Below are positions 33,905 to 42,466 of a DNA stretch of 64,000 nt, one piece after another (positions within the stretch are counted from its first letter, which is position 1; every line of letters starts with the position of its first letter). This DNA comes from Bradyrhizobiaceae bacterium Ga0074131 (GTDB lineage Bacteria > Pseudomonadota > Alphaproteobacteria > Rhizobiales > Xanthobacteraceae). The stretch lies in the NCBI GenBank assembly GCA_001464035.1, contig LNEC01000018.1, positions 1 to 64,000 on the forward strand. Reading direction: 5' to 3'. The translations under genes and the position numbers were made by a program. The notes beneath the pieces are model-generated. The model made no database searches. It was not told the origin of the DNA and saw nothing but the letters and a program-made list of their open reading frames with translations.

Positions 33905-34204
33905 ATGGCCAAGAAGGCAGCGACACCGACCACCGTCACGCTCAAGCATCTGGCGGCAGCGATCGCCGAAGACCAGGAATTGTCCAAGAAGCAGTCGGAA
34001 GCCATCTTGAATGATCTGGTCACCCGGATCACCAAGCACCTGAAGAAAGGCGAGCGCATCCGTATCGTCGGTCTCGGCATCCTGCAGGTGCGCAAGCGCG
34101 CCGCACGCATGGGCCGCAACCCGGCCACCGGCGAAGCGATCCAGATCAAGGCAAGCAAGAAGGTCGCCTTCCGCGCGGCCAAGGAACTCAAGGAAGCCGT
34201 CTGA
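33905..34204 (+). CDS. hup: HU family DNA-binding protein
   Basis: A 99-aa nucleoid protein that bends DNA. The helical dimerisation part (residues about 12-55) includes KKQSEAILNDLVTRITKHLK. The beta-arm carries RIVGLGILQVRKRAARMGRNP with the Pro that intercalates (RNPATGE), and the C-terminus KVAFRAAKELKEAV is typical. GAGGAGGGC lies upstream of the ATG. Compared with E. coli HU it has an eight-residue Ala/Lys extension at the N-terminus. A palindrome after the gene may act as its terminator. Confidence 0.93.
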   Translation: MAKKAATPTTVTLKHLAAAIAEDQELSKKQSEAILNDLVTRITKHLKKGERIRIVGLGILQVRKRAARMGRNPATGEAIQIKASKKVAFRAAKELKEAV

Positions 34205-34228
34205 TCAGGCGCGTTTCAATTCTGGTTT

Positions 34229-34268
34229 GCGTCATTCCGGCACGGCCCGCGCGGCTCCGGAATGACGC
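34229..34268. repeat. Palindrome after hup (GCGTCATTCCGG arms)
   Basis: GCGTCATTCCGG and CCGGAATGACGC form perfect 12-base inverted arms around a GC-rich 16-base centre. It has the look of a dispersed intergenic palindrome and could end the hup transcript, though no long T-tract follows. Confidence 0.6.
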
Positions 34269-34304
34269 TTCGCCCTTAATCTGGCCTTCGCGGCCGCCGC
34301 AGCG

Positions 34305-35567
34305 GTGTTGATCGTGGTTTCGCCCTTGGAGTTCACACACGCCGTGACCGAGCGCTTCCTGCGCTACGTGGCGATCGACACCCAGTCGGACCCTGCCTCC
34401 CCCACCTGGCCCTCGACCGAAAGACAGAAGGATTTGGGGCGCCTGTTGGCCAGCGAGTTGCAGGCGATGGGCCTGCGCGACGCCCATCTCGACGAACACG
34501 GCTACGTCTACGCGACGATCCCGGCCAATACCGACAAGCAGGTCCCGGTGATCTGCTTCTGCTCGCATATGGACACGTCGCCGGATTGTACCGGCAGGGA
34601 CGTCAAGCCGCAGATCGTCAGGAATTATCGCGGCGGCGACATCGTGCTGCCGGGCGACCCGACGCAGGTGATCCGTGCCGCTGACCATCCCGCGCTGGGC
34701 GATCAGATCGGCAACGACATCATCACCACGGATGGCACCACCCTGCTTGGCGCCGACAACAAGGCCGGGCTTGCCGAAATCATGGATGCCGCACATTTCC
34801 TGATCCGCAATCCGCAAGTAAGGCACGGCACCATCAAGATCCTGTTCACGCCCGACGAAGAGATCGGGCGCGGCGTCGACAAGGCCGACCTGAAGAAACT
34901 CGGCGCCGATTTCGCCTACACGATGGACGGCGAAACCGCCGGGAATATCGAGGACGAGACCTTTTCCGCCGATGGCGCCACCATCACCCTCGAAGGCGTC
35001 AGCACCCATCCCGGCTTCGCCAAAGGCAAGATGGAGCACGCGATCAAGATCGCGGCCGCGATCGTCGAGCGGCTGCCCAAAGATACCTGCTCGCCGGAAA
35101 CCACCGAAGGCAGGCAAGGCTTCCTGCATCCGATCGGGATATCGGGAGCGCTGGAGAAAGCCACACTCGACCTGATCGTGCGCGACTTCACCGACGAGGG
35201 ATTGAAAGAGAAGGAAGCTCTGCTGGAAAGCATCGTCCAGGACGTGATGAAGGACTATCCGCACTCGACGTATCGGCTGGAGATCAAGCCGCAGTACCGC
35301 AACATGAAGCAGGTGATCGATCGCCACCCCGAAATCATCGACAACGCGATGGAGGCGATCCGCCGCACTGGCCTCACCCCGCGGAAGACTTCCATCCGCG
35401 GCGGCACCGACGGCTCACGGCTGTCGTTCATGGGGCTGCCCTGCCCCAACATCTTCGCCGGCGAGCACGCGTTTCATTCGCGGCTGGAATGGGTGAGCGT
35501 GCAGGACATGGAAAAGGCTGTTCAGACCATCGTGCATCTGGCGATGATTTTTGAGGAGCGGGCCTAG
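34305..35567 (+). CDS. pepT: Peptidase T (tripeptide aminopeptidase)
   Basis: An M20-family zinc aminopeptidase that removes the N-terminal residue of tripeptides in the cytoplasm. The metal and catalytic motifs are all visible: CSHMDTSPD, DGTTLLGADNKAGLAEIM, FTPDEEIGRG (general-base Glu pair), YTMDGE and the C-terminal GEHAFHSRLEW His. The central dimerisation domain is present. The start is unclear: GTG at 34305 gives the longest form of 420 aa, while the conserved part begins at about LEFTHAVTERFLRY eight codons later; no strong ribosome site decides it. Confidence 0.92.
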   Translation: MLIVVSPLEFTHAVTERFLRYVAIDTQSDPASPTWPSTERQKDLGRLLASELQAMGLRDAHLDEHGYVYATIPANTDKQVPVICFCSHMDTSPDCTGRDVKPQIVRNYRGGDIVLPGDPTQVIRAADHPALGDQIGNDIITTDGTTLLGADNKAGLAEIMDAAHFLIRNPQVRHGTIKILFTPDEEIGRGVDKADLKKLGADFAYTMDGETAGNIEDETFSADGATITLEGVSTHPGFAKGKMEHAIKIAAAIVERLPKDTCSPETTEGRQGFLHPIGISGALEKATLDLIVRDFTDEGLKEKEALLESIVQDVMKDYPHSTYRLEIKPQYRNMKQVIDRHPEIIDNAMEAIRRTGLTPRKTSIRGGTDGSRLSFMGLPCPNIFAGEHAFHSRLEWVSVQDMEKAVQTIVHLAMIFEERA

Positions 35568-35582
35568 GCAGCGCCCGGACAC

Positions 35583-35607
35583 AAAATATCGAAAACAACC
35601 CCATGCA
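35583..35607 (-). repeat. Dispersed repeat, copy 2 (TGCATGGGGTTGTTTTCGA core)
   Basis: On the minus strand TGCATGGGGTTGTTTTCGAT and ATTTT match the copies at 5644 and 44345. It lies between the convergent pepT and methyltransferase genes. Confidence 0.7.
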
Positions 35608-35655
35608 ATGGTGGAGAGGCCCTACTCAGATACCTCTGTGGGCCCAGCGGATCCC

Positions 35656-36516
35656 TCAGGAAGCCCGCGCCGTCACGATCCAGATCGATCCGCCCAGCCG
35701 CACTTCCTGTCCGCTGGCGAAGGGCGCCAGCGCTTCGCGAATCGAATGCTGGGCAGCGGACCGCACCCCGTCGGGTTGACCTTCCAGCGCGCGGTTGGCC
35801 GGGCCGATCTCCAGCACGGCCTCGACCGCCGCATCGAGACCCCGGCCGATCGCGACATCGAGCGAAAGATTGCGCGGCTCCATGGCGATCCCGGAAAATC
35901 CGGCCTCGGAGAGGATGCGGTGCACGCGCGCCTCGGATGCAAATGCAAAAGGACCGGGATCCTCGGGCCCCTGCTGCGGCAGCTTCGCCACGTGCCTGTA
36001 GACGGCCTGCAGCGGCGCCATCGCCCACGGATTGTCGCGCGGCTCGCGCCAGCAGGCGAACGCCAGCCGTCCCGACGGCCGCAGCGCCCGGCGCATATTG
36101 GCGAAGGAGAGCGCCGGTTCGGCGAAGAACATCACGCCGAACCGCGACGTCAGCAGGTCGAAGCTGGCAGGCTCGAATGGATAGACCGTGGCATCCGCCA
36201 GCACGAATTCGACCGGCAGACCTGCCGGCATGACCTGCCGCGCCCGCGCCAGCATCGGCGCCGAGATATCGATGCCCAGCACGTGCCCGGTCGGGCCTGC
36301 TTGCCGGGCCAGTTCGACGGCGATGGCGCCGCAGCCGCAACCGACATCGATGATCCGCTCGCCTGGCCTGACGCCGGCGCGGTCGATCAGGATCTCGGAG
36401 ACCGGTGCGAGCAAGACGTCCTGCGACGCCTGCCGGTCGGTCCAGCGCTGGCCGGCGGGTCCGTTCCAGTACGCGATCTGGTCCGCGTTGAGATCGTGAC
36501 CCGTGGGTGTATTCAT
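35656..36516 (-). CDS. Class I SAM-dependent methyltransferase
   Basis: A 286-aa cytosolic methyltransferase of the UbiE/methyltransf_11 or _25 type. Motif I is IIDVGCGCGAIAVELARQ, then VLGIDISAPMLARARQVM, LADATVYPFEPASFDLLTSR and the post-core FANMRRALRPSGRLAFACW. The N-terminal YWNGPAGQRWTDRQASQDVL is typical of alphaproteobacterial paralogues with unknown substrate. The gene stands between pepT, convergent, and a small secreted protein gene on the same strand a few bases upstream. Confidence 0.87.
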   Translation of the reverse strand: MNTPTGHDLNADQIAYWNGPAGQRWTDRQASQDVLLAPVSEILIDRAGVRPGERIIDVGCGCGAIAVELARQAGPTGHVLGIDISAPMLARARQVMPAGLPVEFVLADATVYPFEPASFDLLTSRFGVMFFAEPALSFANMRRALRPSGRLAFACWREPRDNPWAMAPLQAVYRHVAKLPQQGPEDPGPFAFASEARVHRILSEAGFSGIAMEPRNLSLDVAIGRGLDAAVEAVLEIGPANRALEGQPDGVRSAAQHSIREALAPFASGQEVRLGGSIWIVTARAS

Positions 36517-36522
36517 GACCCG

Positions 36523-36819
36523 CTATTTCGCCGTGCCATCGGCCTTGACCCGCTTCGCCGGAGCATCCTTCGCAACAGCCTTGGGCGCGACAACCTTGGG
36601 CGCGCTGTCGTTGCGTACGGAGCCCCAGGGGTCGGAAGCAGCCTTCTGTTCGGGAATGCGGCCCAGCGACCTCTGGTAGGCTTGCTCGGCTTCCTTTTCG
36701 GCCTTGATCTCGTGCGCCGGCTTGCCCTCGAGTTCCCCGTATTTGGGGATCGATTTGCTCTGGGCATAAGCGGGCCCGGCCATTAACGCGATGACAAGTG
36801 CGGCGAGGAAAACCCTCAT
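36523..36819 (-). CDS. Small secreted hypothetical protein, 98 aa
   Basis: It begins MRVFLAALVIALMAGPAYAQ, a signal peptide cleaved after AYA. The mature part is short, Lys/Ala/Glu-rich and probably disordered (PAHEIKAEKEAEQAYQRSL, then an Ala/Lys/Val tail). The ATG at 36819 has GGAGG eight bases upstream. No family recognised. It lies six bases before the methyltransferase on the same strand, so the two may be co-transcribed. Confidence 0.7.
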   Translation of the reverse strand: MRVFLAALVIALMAGPAYAQSKSIPKYGELEGKPAHEIKAEKEAEQAYQRSLGRIPEQKAASDPWGSVRNDSAPKVVAPKAVAKDAPAKRVKADGTAK

Positions 36820-36932
36820 GCGCGGACCTCCGGTTTGAACAGTCCGCCTGGTTGCTTCACAACTTCGGCGCGACAGCCTTCGCTTCACGATCCCTGGCTT
36901 GCCCAGCCGAAGCTCGCAGAGCGAGCGGAGGA

Positions 36933-37009
36933 TGGTAGGCGGCGACGGATTCGAACCGCCGACCCTCTCGGTGTAAACGAGATGCTCTAACCAGCTGAGC
37001 TAGCCGCCC
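36933..37009 (-). tRNA. tRNA-Val (TAC)
   Basis: On the minus strand GGGCGGC pairs with GCCGCCT (one G-T), the D arm is TAGCTCAGCTGGTTAGAGC, and TCTCG/CGAGA encloses TTTACAC with anticodon TAC. The T arm GGTTCGAATCC and an encoded CCA follow; 77 bases. A GCTCGC-TCT-GCGAGC hairpin lies directly after the 3' end. Confidence 0.97.
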
Positions 37010-37070
37010 TCGCCGGCTATTTACCGCCCCGCGCCCTGTGAAGGCAAGCGACGGCAACGAAACACCAAGC

Positions 37071-37099
37071 AAAAGCGGCGCCCCTTTCGGGACGCCGCC
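37071..37099 (-). terminator. Intrinsic terminator of lon
   Basis: On the minus strand GCGGCGTCCC-GAAA-GGGGCGCCGC forms a long GC-rich hairpin followed by TTTT. It lies just after the lon stop codon. Confidence 0.8.
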
Positions 37100-37116
37100 A
37101 TTGTTACATTGCAAGC

Positions 37117-39543
37117 TCAGTGCGCCGTCAGGCCGCCTGCCGCTTCGTCGGTGGCGTCGGTCTTGACCGGCACCTTGGTGTCTTCTTCCCAGACGATCGG
37201 CACCGGCGGCCGTACCAGGGCCTTGGCAACGACGTCGTCGAGCCGCGCCACCGGGATGATGGTCATCCCGCCCTTGATCGCATCGGAAATCTCCGTGAGA
37301 TCCTTGGCGTTGTCCTCGGGGATCAGCACCGTCTTGATGCCGCCCCGGGCAGCCGCCAGCAGTTTCTCCTTCAGGCCGCCGATCGGCAGCACCCGTCCCC
37401 GCAAGGTGATCTCGCCGGTCATGGCGACATCGTGCCGGACCGGGATGCCGGTCATGATGGAAACGATCGCGGTCGCCATCGCAACACCCGCCGAGGGTCC
37501 ATCCTTCGGGGTTGCCCCCTCGGGAACGTGGACGTGGATATCGCGGCGGTCGAACAGCGGCGGCTCGATGCCGAAGCCGACGGCGCGCGAGCGGACATAG
37601 GATGCCGCCGCCGAAATCGACTCCTTCATCACGTCGCGCAAATTGCCCGTGACCGTCATCTTGCCCTTGCCGGGCATCATGACGCCTTCGATGGTGAGCA
37701 GTTCACCGCCGACGTCGGTCCAGGCCAGGCCCGTGACGATGCCGACCTGAGGCTCGCTCTCGATCTCGCCGTAGCGATACTTCGGCACGCCGAGAAACTC
37801 CTCGAGGGACTTCTCGGTGACCTTGACCGACTTCTTCTTCGAGATCATCAGCTCCTTCACCGCCTTGCGGGCGAGTGTCGAAAGCTCACGCTCGAGGTTA
37901 CGCACGCCCGCCTCGCGGGTGTAGCGGCGGATCATCAACAACAAAGCGTCGTCGTCGATCGACCATTCCCTGGAATCCAGGCCGTGCTTGGCGATCGCAT
38001 TCGGGATCAGATGCTTGCGCGCAATCTCGACCTTCTCGTTTTCGGTGTAGCCGGCGATCCGGATGATCTCCATGCGGTCCATCAGCGGCCCGGGGATATT
38101 CAGCGTATTTGCGGTCGTGATGAACATCACGTTGGAGAGATCGTAGTCCACCTCGAGATAGTGATCGGCAAAGGTGCCGTTCTGCTCGGGGTCGAGTACC
38201 TCAAGCAAGGCCGATGACGGATCGCCGCGGAAGTCGGCGCCCATCTTGTCGATCTCGTCGAGCAGGAACAGCGGATTCGAGGTCTTCGCCTTGCGCATCG
38301 ACTGGATGATCTTGCCGGGCATCGAGCCGATATAGGTGCGGCGGTGTCCGCGGATCTCCGCCTCATCCCGCACGCCGCCGAGCGAGACGCGCACGAATTC
38401 GCGGCCCGTCGCCTTTGCGATGGATTTGCCGAGCGAGGTCTTGCCGACGCCGGGCGGCCCGACCAGGCACAGGATCGGTCCGGTCAGCTTGTTGGCGCGC
38501 GACTGCACCGCGAGATACTCGACGATGCGGTCCTTGACCTTCTCCAGCCCGTAATGGTCGTTGTCGAGCACCGCCTGCGCTGCGACCAGGTCCTTCTTGA
38601 CCTTGGACTTCTTGTTCCACGGGATCGACAGCAGCCAGTCGAGATAGTTGCGCACGACGGTCGCTTCCGCGGACATCGGCGACATCTGACGCAGCTTCTT
38701 CAGCTCGTGCTGCGCCTTCTCCCGCGCTTCCTTGGAAAGCTTGGTCTTGGCAATCTTCTCTTCCAGATCGGCCAGCTCGTCGCGGCCTTCGTCGTCGCCG
38801 AGTTCCTTCTGGATCGCCTTCATCTGCTCGTTGAGATAATACTCGCGCTGGGTCTTCTCCATCTGGCGCTTGACGCGCGAGCGGATGCGCTTCTCGACCT
38901 GCAGCACCGAGATTTCGCTCTCCATCAGGCCCAGCACCTTTTCCAGGCGCGCGGTGACGGACAACGTCTCCAGGATGCCCTGGCGATCGGCGATCTTGAC
39001 CGCCAGATGCGAGGCCACGGTGTCGCCGAGCTTGGCGAAGTCCGTGATGGCCTGCACCACGCCGACGACTTCGGCAGAGATCTTCTTGTTGAGCTTCACA
39101 TAGCTCTCGAAGTCGGACACCACCGAGCGCGACAGCGCCTCGGCCTCGACCGACGTGGCGTCGGTGTCGGCGAGCGCGACCGCGGTCGCCTCATAGTATT
39201 CGGATCGGTCGGAGTATTTCTGCACGCGCGCGCGCTCGAGCCCTTCCACCAGAACCTTGACGGTGCCGTCGGGCAATTTGAGCAGCTGCAACACGCTGGC
39301 AAGCGTGCCGGTTTCATAGATCGAATCCGGACTCGGATCATCATCCGACGCGTTCTTTTGCGTCGCGAGCATGATCAGGGCGTCATTCTTCATGACCTCT
39401 TCCAGCGCGCGGATCGATTTCTCGCGGCCGACAAACAGCGGTACGATCATGTGCGGAAAGACCACGATGTCGCGAAGCGGCAGCACCGGATAGGAGTGGC
39501 TTTCGCCGTGAACGATAGATGGCCGGAGTTTGGGGGGCGTCAT
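37117..39543 (-). CDS. lon: ATP-dependent protease La
   Basis: An 808-aa serine-lysine AAA+ protease that degrades misfolded and regulatory proteins. The N-terminal substrate domain begins YPVLPLRDIVVFPHMIVPLF. Walker A is GPPGVGKTSLG near residue 357, Walker B is NPLFLLDEIDK, and the catalytic Ser lies in PEGATPKDGPSAGVAMATA with Lys in GLKEKLLAA. GAAGGAAA precedes the ATG. It is a single-gene unit ending in an intrinsic terminator, followed upstream in the genome order by clpX and clpP; I found no clear heat-shock promoter. Confidence 0.98.
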   Translation of the reverse strand: MTPPKLRPSIVHGESHSYPVLPLRDIVVFPHMIVPLFVGREKSIRALEEVMKNDALIMLATQKNASDDDPSPDSIYETGTLASVLQLLKLPDGTVKVLVEGLERARVQKYSDRSEYYEATAVALADTDATSVEAEALSRSVVSDFESYVKLNKKISAEVVGVVQAITDFAKLGDTVASHLAVKIADRQGILETLSVTARLEKVLGLMESEISVLQVEKRIRSRVKRQMEKTQREYYLNEQMKAIQKELGDDEGRDELADLEEKIAKTKLSKEAREKAQHELKKLRQMSPMSAEATVVRNYLDWLLSIPWNKKSKVKKDLVAAQAVLDNDHYGLEKVKDRIVEYLAVQSRANKLTGPILCLVGPPGVGKTSLGKSIAKATGREFVRVSLGGVRDEAEIRGHRRTYIGSMPGKIIQSMRKAKTSNPLFLLDEIDKMGADFRGDPSSALLEVLDPEQNGTFADHYLEVDYDLSNVMFITTANTLNIPGPLMDRMEIIRIAGYTENEKVEIARKHLIPNAIAKHGLDSREWSIDDDALLLMIRRYTREAGVRNLERELSTLARKAVKELMISKKKSVKVTEKSLEEFLGVPKYRYGEIESEPQVGIVTGLAWTDVGGELLTIEGVMMPGKGKMTVTGNLRDVMKESISAAASYVRSRAVGFGIEPPLFDRRDIHVHVPEGATPKDGPSAGVAMATAIVSIMTGIPVRHDVAMTGEITLRGRVLPIGGLKEKLLAAARGGIKTVLIPEDNAKDLTEISDAIKGGMTIIPVARLDDVVAKALVRPPVPIVWEEDTKVPVKTDATDEAAGGLTAH

Positions 39544-39849
39544 GGGCTTTTCCTTCTGTTGTGCCCCCTTGCACGCAGTCCGCGATTTTGCGCTACCGCC
39601 ACAAGGTGCCTAGATATGCCGGTCGAACGGCCGCGTCGTGGCCGCTTGTTTCCGGATCGCTGGATCGGCGAATCCCACGTTCATGTTTTCATCACCGACA
39701 GCATTAGGTGGCTATCGACCATGGGGGTGTCAAGTCGCTGGAAAGAGCGCGCCAATTGGGGCTAACGCGAACAAGCGCTACACCACCGCGGCCGCCGAAA
39801 CCCGGCAGCCTACGCTTACGAAATCTTCATTCGCCGGCGGCCGATACGA
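39544..39849. other. 306-base gap between clpX and lon
   Basis: This region lies after the clpX stop and before the lon start on the minus strand. It must hold the lon promoter, but no -35/-10 or CTTG-N17 heat-shock pair is convincing. No protein-like frame. Confidence 0.5.
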
Positions 39850-41124
39850 TCAGGCGCTGGCGCTGCTTTCGACGGCACGGTCGGAGCGATCGGCGTAGAT
39901 GTAAAGGGGACGAGCGGTTCCCTCGACGACTTCGCGCGAGATCACGACCTCTTCGACGCCTTCCAGTCCCGGGAGATCGAACATGGTCTCCAGCAGGATG
40001 CTTTCGAGAATCGAGCGCAGGCCGCGCGCGCCGGTCTTGCGCTCGATCGCCTTGCGGGCGACCGCGCCAAGCGCTTCGTCGGCGAAGGTAAGCTCGATGT
40101 TCTCCATCTCGAACAGCCGCTGGTACTGCTTGACCAGCGCGTTCTTCGGATCAGTCAGAATCTTCTTCAGCGAAGCTTCGTCGAGATCCTCCAGGGTGGC
40201 GACCACCGGCAGGCGGCCGACGAATTCCGGGATCAGGCCGTACTTCAGGAGATCCTCCGGCTCGACATGACGGAAGATCTCGCCGGTACGGCGGTCTTCC
40301 GGCGCCAGCACCTGCGCTGCGAAGCCGATCGAGGTCGAGCGTCCGCGCGCGGAGATGATCTTCTCCAGTCCGGAGAATGCGCCGCCGCAGATGAACAGAA
40401 TGTTGGTCGTATCGACCTGCAGGAACTCCTGCTGCGGATGCTTGCGGCCGCCCTGCGGAGGAACCGAGGCAACGGTGCCTTCCATGATCTTCAGCAGCGC
40501 CTGCTGAACGCCCTCGCCCGATACGTCGCGGGTGATGGAGGGGTTGTCGGATTTTCGGCTGATCTTGTCGATCTCGTCGATATAGACGATGCCGCGCTGC
40601 GCGCGCTCGACATTGTAGTCGGCCGACTGCAACAGCTTCAGGATGATGTTCTCGACGTCTTCGCCGACATAGCCGGCTTCGGTCAGCGTCGTCGCATCCG
40701 CCATCGTGAACGGCACATCGAGAATCCGCGCCAGCGTCTGCGCCAGCAGGGTCTTGCCCGAGCCGGTCGGACCGATCAGCAGGATGTTCGACTTGGCGAG
40801 TTCGACGTCGTTGTGCTTGGTCTGGTGATTGAGCCGCTTGTAGTGATTATGGACGGCGACCGACAGTACCTTCTTGGCGTGGCTCTGGCCGATCACGTAA
40901 TCGTCGAGGACCTTGCAGATTTCCTTGGGAGTCGGGATGCCGTCGCGCGACTTCACCAGCGAGGATTTGTTTTCCTCCCGGATGATGTCCATGCACAGTT
41001 CAACGCATTCGTCGCAGATGAAGACGGTGGGACCCGCGATCAGTTTGCGGACTTCATGCTGACTCTTGCCGCAGAACGAGCAATACAGCGTGTTCTTGGA
41101 GTCGCTCGTGCCGACCTTACTCAT
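39850..41124 (-). CDS. clpX: ATP-dependent Clp protease ATP-binding subunit ClpX
   Basis: A 424-aa AAA+ unfoldase that feeds substrates to ClpP. The N-terminal zinc-binding domain has CSFCGKSQHEVRKLIAG and CDECVELC (four Cys). Walker A is GPTGSGKTLLA near residue 121 and Walker B is GIVYIDEIDKISRK. The IGF loop that docks on ClpP is present as ARGRSTSIGFAAQVL. The start at 41124 (MSKVGTSDSKNTLYCSFCG) is the conserved one. It is 427 bases downstream of clpP on the same strand, so it probably has its own promoter as well. Confidence 0.98.
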   Translation of the reverse strand: MSKVGTSDSKNTLYCSFCGKSQHEVRKLIAGPTVFICDECVELCMDIIREENKSSLVKSRDGIPTPKEICKVLDDYVIGQSHAKKVLSVAVHNHYKRLNHQTKHNDVELAKSNILLIGPTGSGKTLLAQTLARILDVPFTMADATTLTEAGYVGEDVENIILKLLQSADYNVERAQRGIVYIDEIDKISRKSDNPSITRDVSGEGVQQALLKIMEGTVASVPPQGGRKHPQQEFLQVDTTNILFICGGAFSGLEKIISARGRSTSIGFAAQVLAPEDRRTGEIFRHVEPEDLLKYGLIPEFVGRLPVVATLEDLDEASLKKILTDPKNALVKQYQRLFEMENIELTFADEALGAVARKAIERKTGARGLRSILESILLETMFDLPGLEGVEEVVISREVVEGTARPLYIYADRSDRAVESSASA

Positions 41125-41551
41125 TCTTATCTCCGTCCGCCGTTCGATCTCGTCCGCTCGATCGCCCCATTCCGGCACTTAGCCGGCACAAGTTCTAGAT
41201 AGAGCAAAATCCGTACCAAAAAAGACCCTAACTTCAGATACCGCTCGAATCGCGGCTAACTCGAATCCTCCGCGAGCATAGCCTATCCCCGCCAGCCAAC
41301 CATGGTCGCACCCGACTATCAAGAATTCGCTAATTGTCCTGACACCCGGTACCCGTGACAATACCGTGATTTCCGGCCTTCACGCGAGGCGAACCTGTCG
41401 AAATCGCCCAAGCGTTGCGTGATTACCACGCCGCCAGACCAGCACGAAAGCGGAACTTCCCGCCCATCCGGGGCATAGATGTCCCACCGGCGGCCGAAAT
41501 TGCCCGCTGACGACGGGTATTCATGTCCAGGTAACCCACGCGTCGGGCAAA
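41125..41551. other. 427-base clpP-clpX intergenic region
   Basis: No gene is visible. An AT-rich stretch with TTTTTTGG and TATCTA on the minus strand near 41195-41230 could be part of a clpX promoter, but the elements are not convincing enough to place it. Confidence 0.5.
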
Positions 41552-42184
41552 CTACGGCGTCTTCGCCGCCAGCTCTTCCTGGCGCTTGTCGATCACCTTG
41601 TCGACGATGCCGAAGTCGCGGGCCATCTCCGCGGTGAGGAACTTGTCACGCTCTAGCGCGTCCTCGATCGCCTTGAAGGTCTGGCCGGTGTGCTTCACGT
41701 AAATCTCGTTGAGTCGCTTTTTCAGGTTCAGGATTTCCTGGGCGTGCAGCATGATGTCGGTGGCCTGGCCCTGGAAGCCGCCGGAGGGCTGGTGCACCAT
41801 GATGCGCGAGTTCGGCAACGAAAACCGCATATCCTTATGGCCGGCGGCCAGCAGCAGCGAACCCATCGACGCCGCCTGCCCGGTGCAAAGCGTCGACACC
41901 GGCGGACGGATGAACTGCATCGTGTCGTAGATCGCCAGGCCCGACGTCACCACGCCGCCGGGCGAGTTGATGTACATCGAGATTTCCTTCTTCGGATTCT
42001 CGGCCTCGAGAAACAAGAGCTGCGCGACGACCAGCGTCGACATGCCGTCCTCGACCGGTCCGGTCAGGAAGATGATGCGTTCCTTCAACAGACGCGAAAA
42101 GATGTCGTAGGCGCGTTCGCCACGGTTGGTCTGTTCGACCACCATCGGCACGAGTTGCATGTAGGTTTCGACCGGATCGCGCAT
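41552..42184 (-). CDS. clpP: ATP-dependent Clp protease proteolytic subunit
   Basis: A 210-aa serine protease forming the double-heptameric chamber. The catalytic triad is visible: Ser in CTGQAASMGSLLLAAG, His in NSRIMVHQPSGGFQGQ and Asp in the later ERDKFLTAEMARDFG region. The N-terminal loop ERAYDIFSRLLKERIIFL is conserved. It is preceded by a leader of about 120 bases and a heat-shock-type promoter. Confidence 0.98.
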   Translation of the reverse strand: MRDPVETYMQLVPMVVEQTNRGERAYDIFSRLLKERIIFLTGPVEDGMSTLVVAQLLFLEAENPKKEISMYINSPGGVVTSGLAIYDTMQFIRPPVSTLCTGQAASMGSLLLAAGHKDMRFSLPNSRIMVHQPSGGFQGQATDIMLHAQEILNLKKRLNEIYVKHTGQTFKAIEDALERDKFLTAEMARDFGIVDKVIDKRQEELAAKTP

Positions 42185-42311
42185 TAATCACCCAAGGGTT
42201 TGCAGAACGGTTGGTAGAAACTGGAGGCGGACATCCATCGACAAGGCAGGGGTATGGAATCTGCCGGCGTGGACGAACGTCCCGTGATGCAGGACTTAAA
42301 CGACAGGGCTC

Positions 42312-42339
42312 AGATATGGGCCAATTCCCCGGTAACAAG
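42312..42339 (-). promoter_or_regulatory. Heat-shock (RpoH) type promoter of clpP
   Basis: On the minus strand CTTGTT (42334-42339) and CCCATATCT (42312-42320) are separated by 13 bases, as in the sigma-32 consensus CTTGAA-N13/14-CCCATNT. It also fits the alphaproteobacterial form CTTG-N17-CYTATNT with one mismatch. The direction and distance suit clpP, and clpP is a classic RpoH target. Confidence 0.6.
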
Positions 42340-42466
42340 ACCGGGCCAACGGCGTGCGGAATTCGCTGCAGTTGAAGCTGATTCGCACGGCCCGGCATAG
42401 CGACGGATACCGTCGCCATGTCGCTTTCGCTCCTCAACCTTAACGCCGACGGACAGGCTGGTCGGG

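Noticed and set aside
39543..39720. Possible heat-shock promoter before lon
   Set aside because: CTTG and CATATCT elements are present but not in the right order and spacing.
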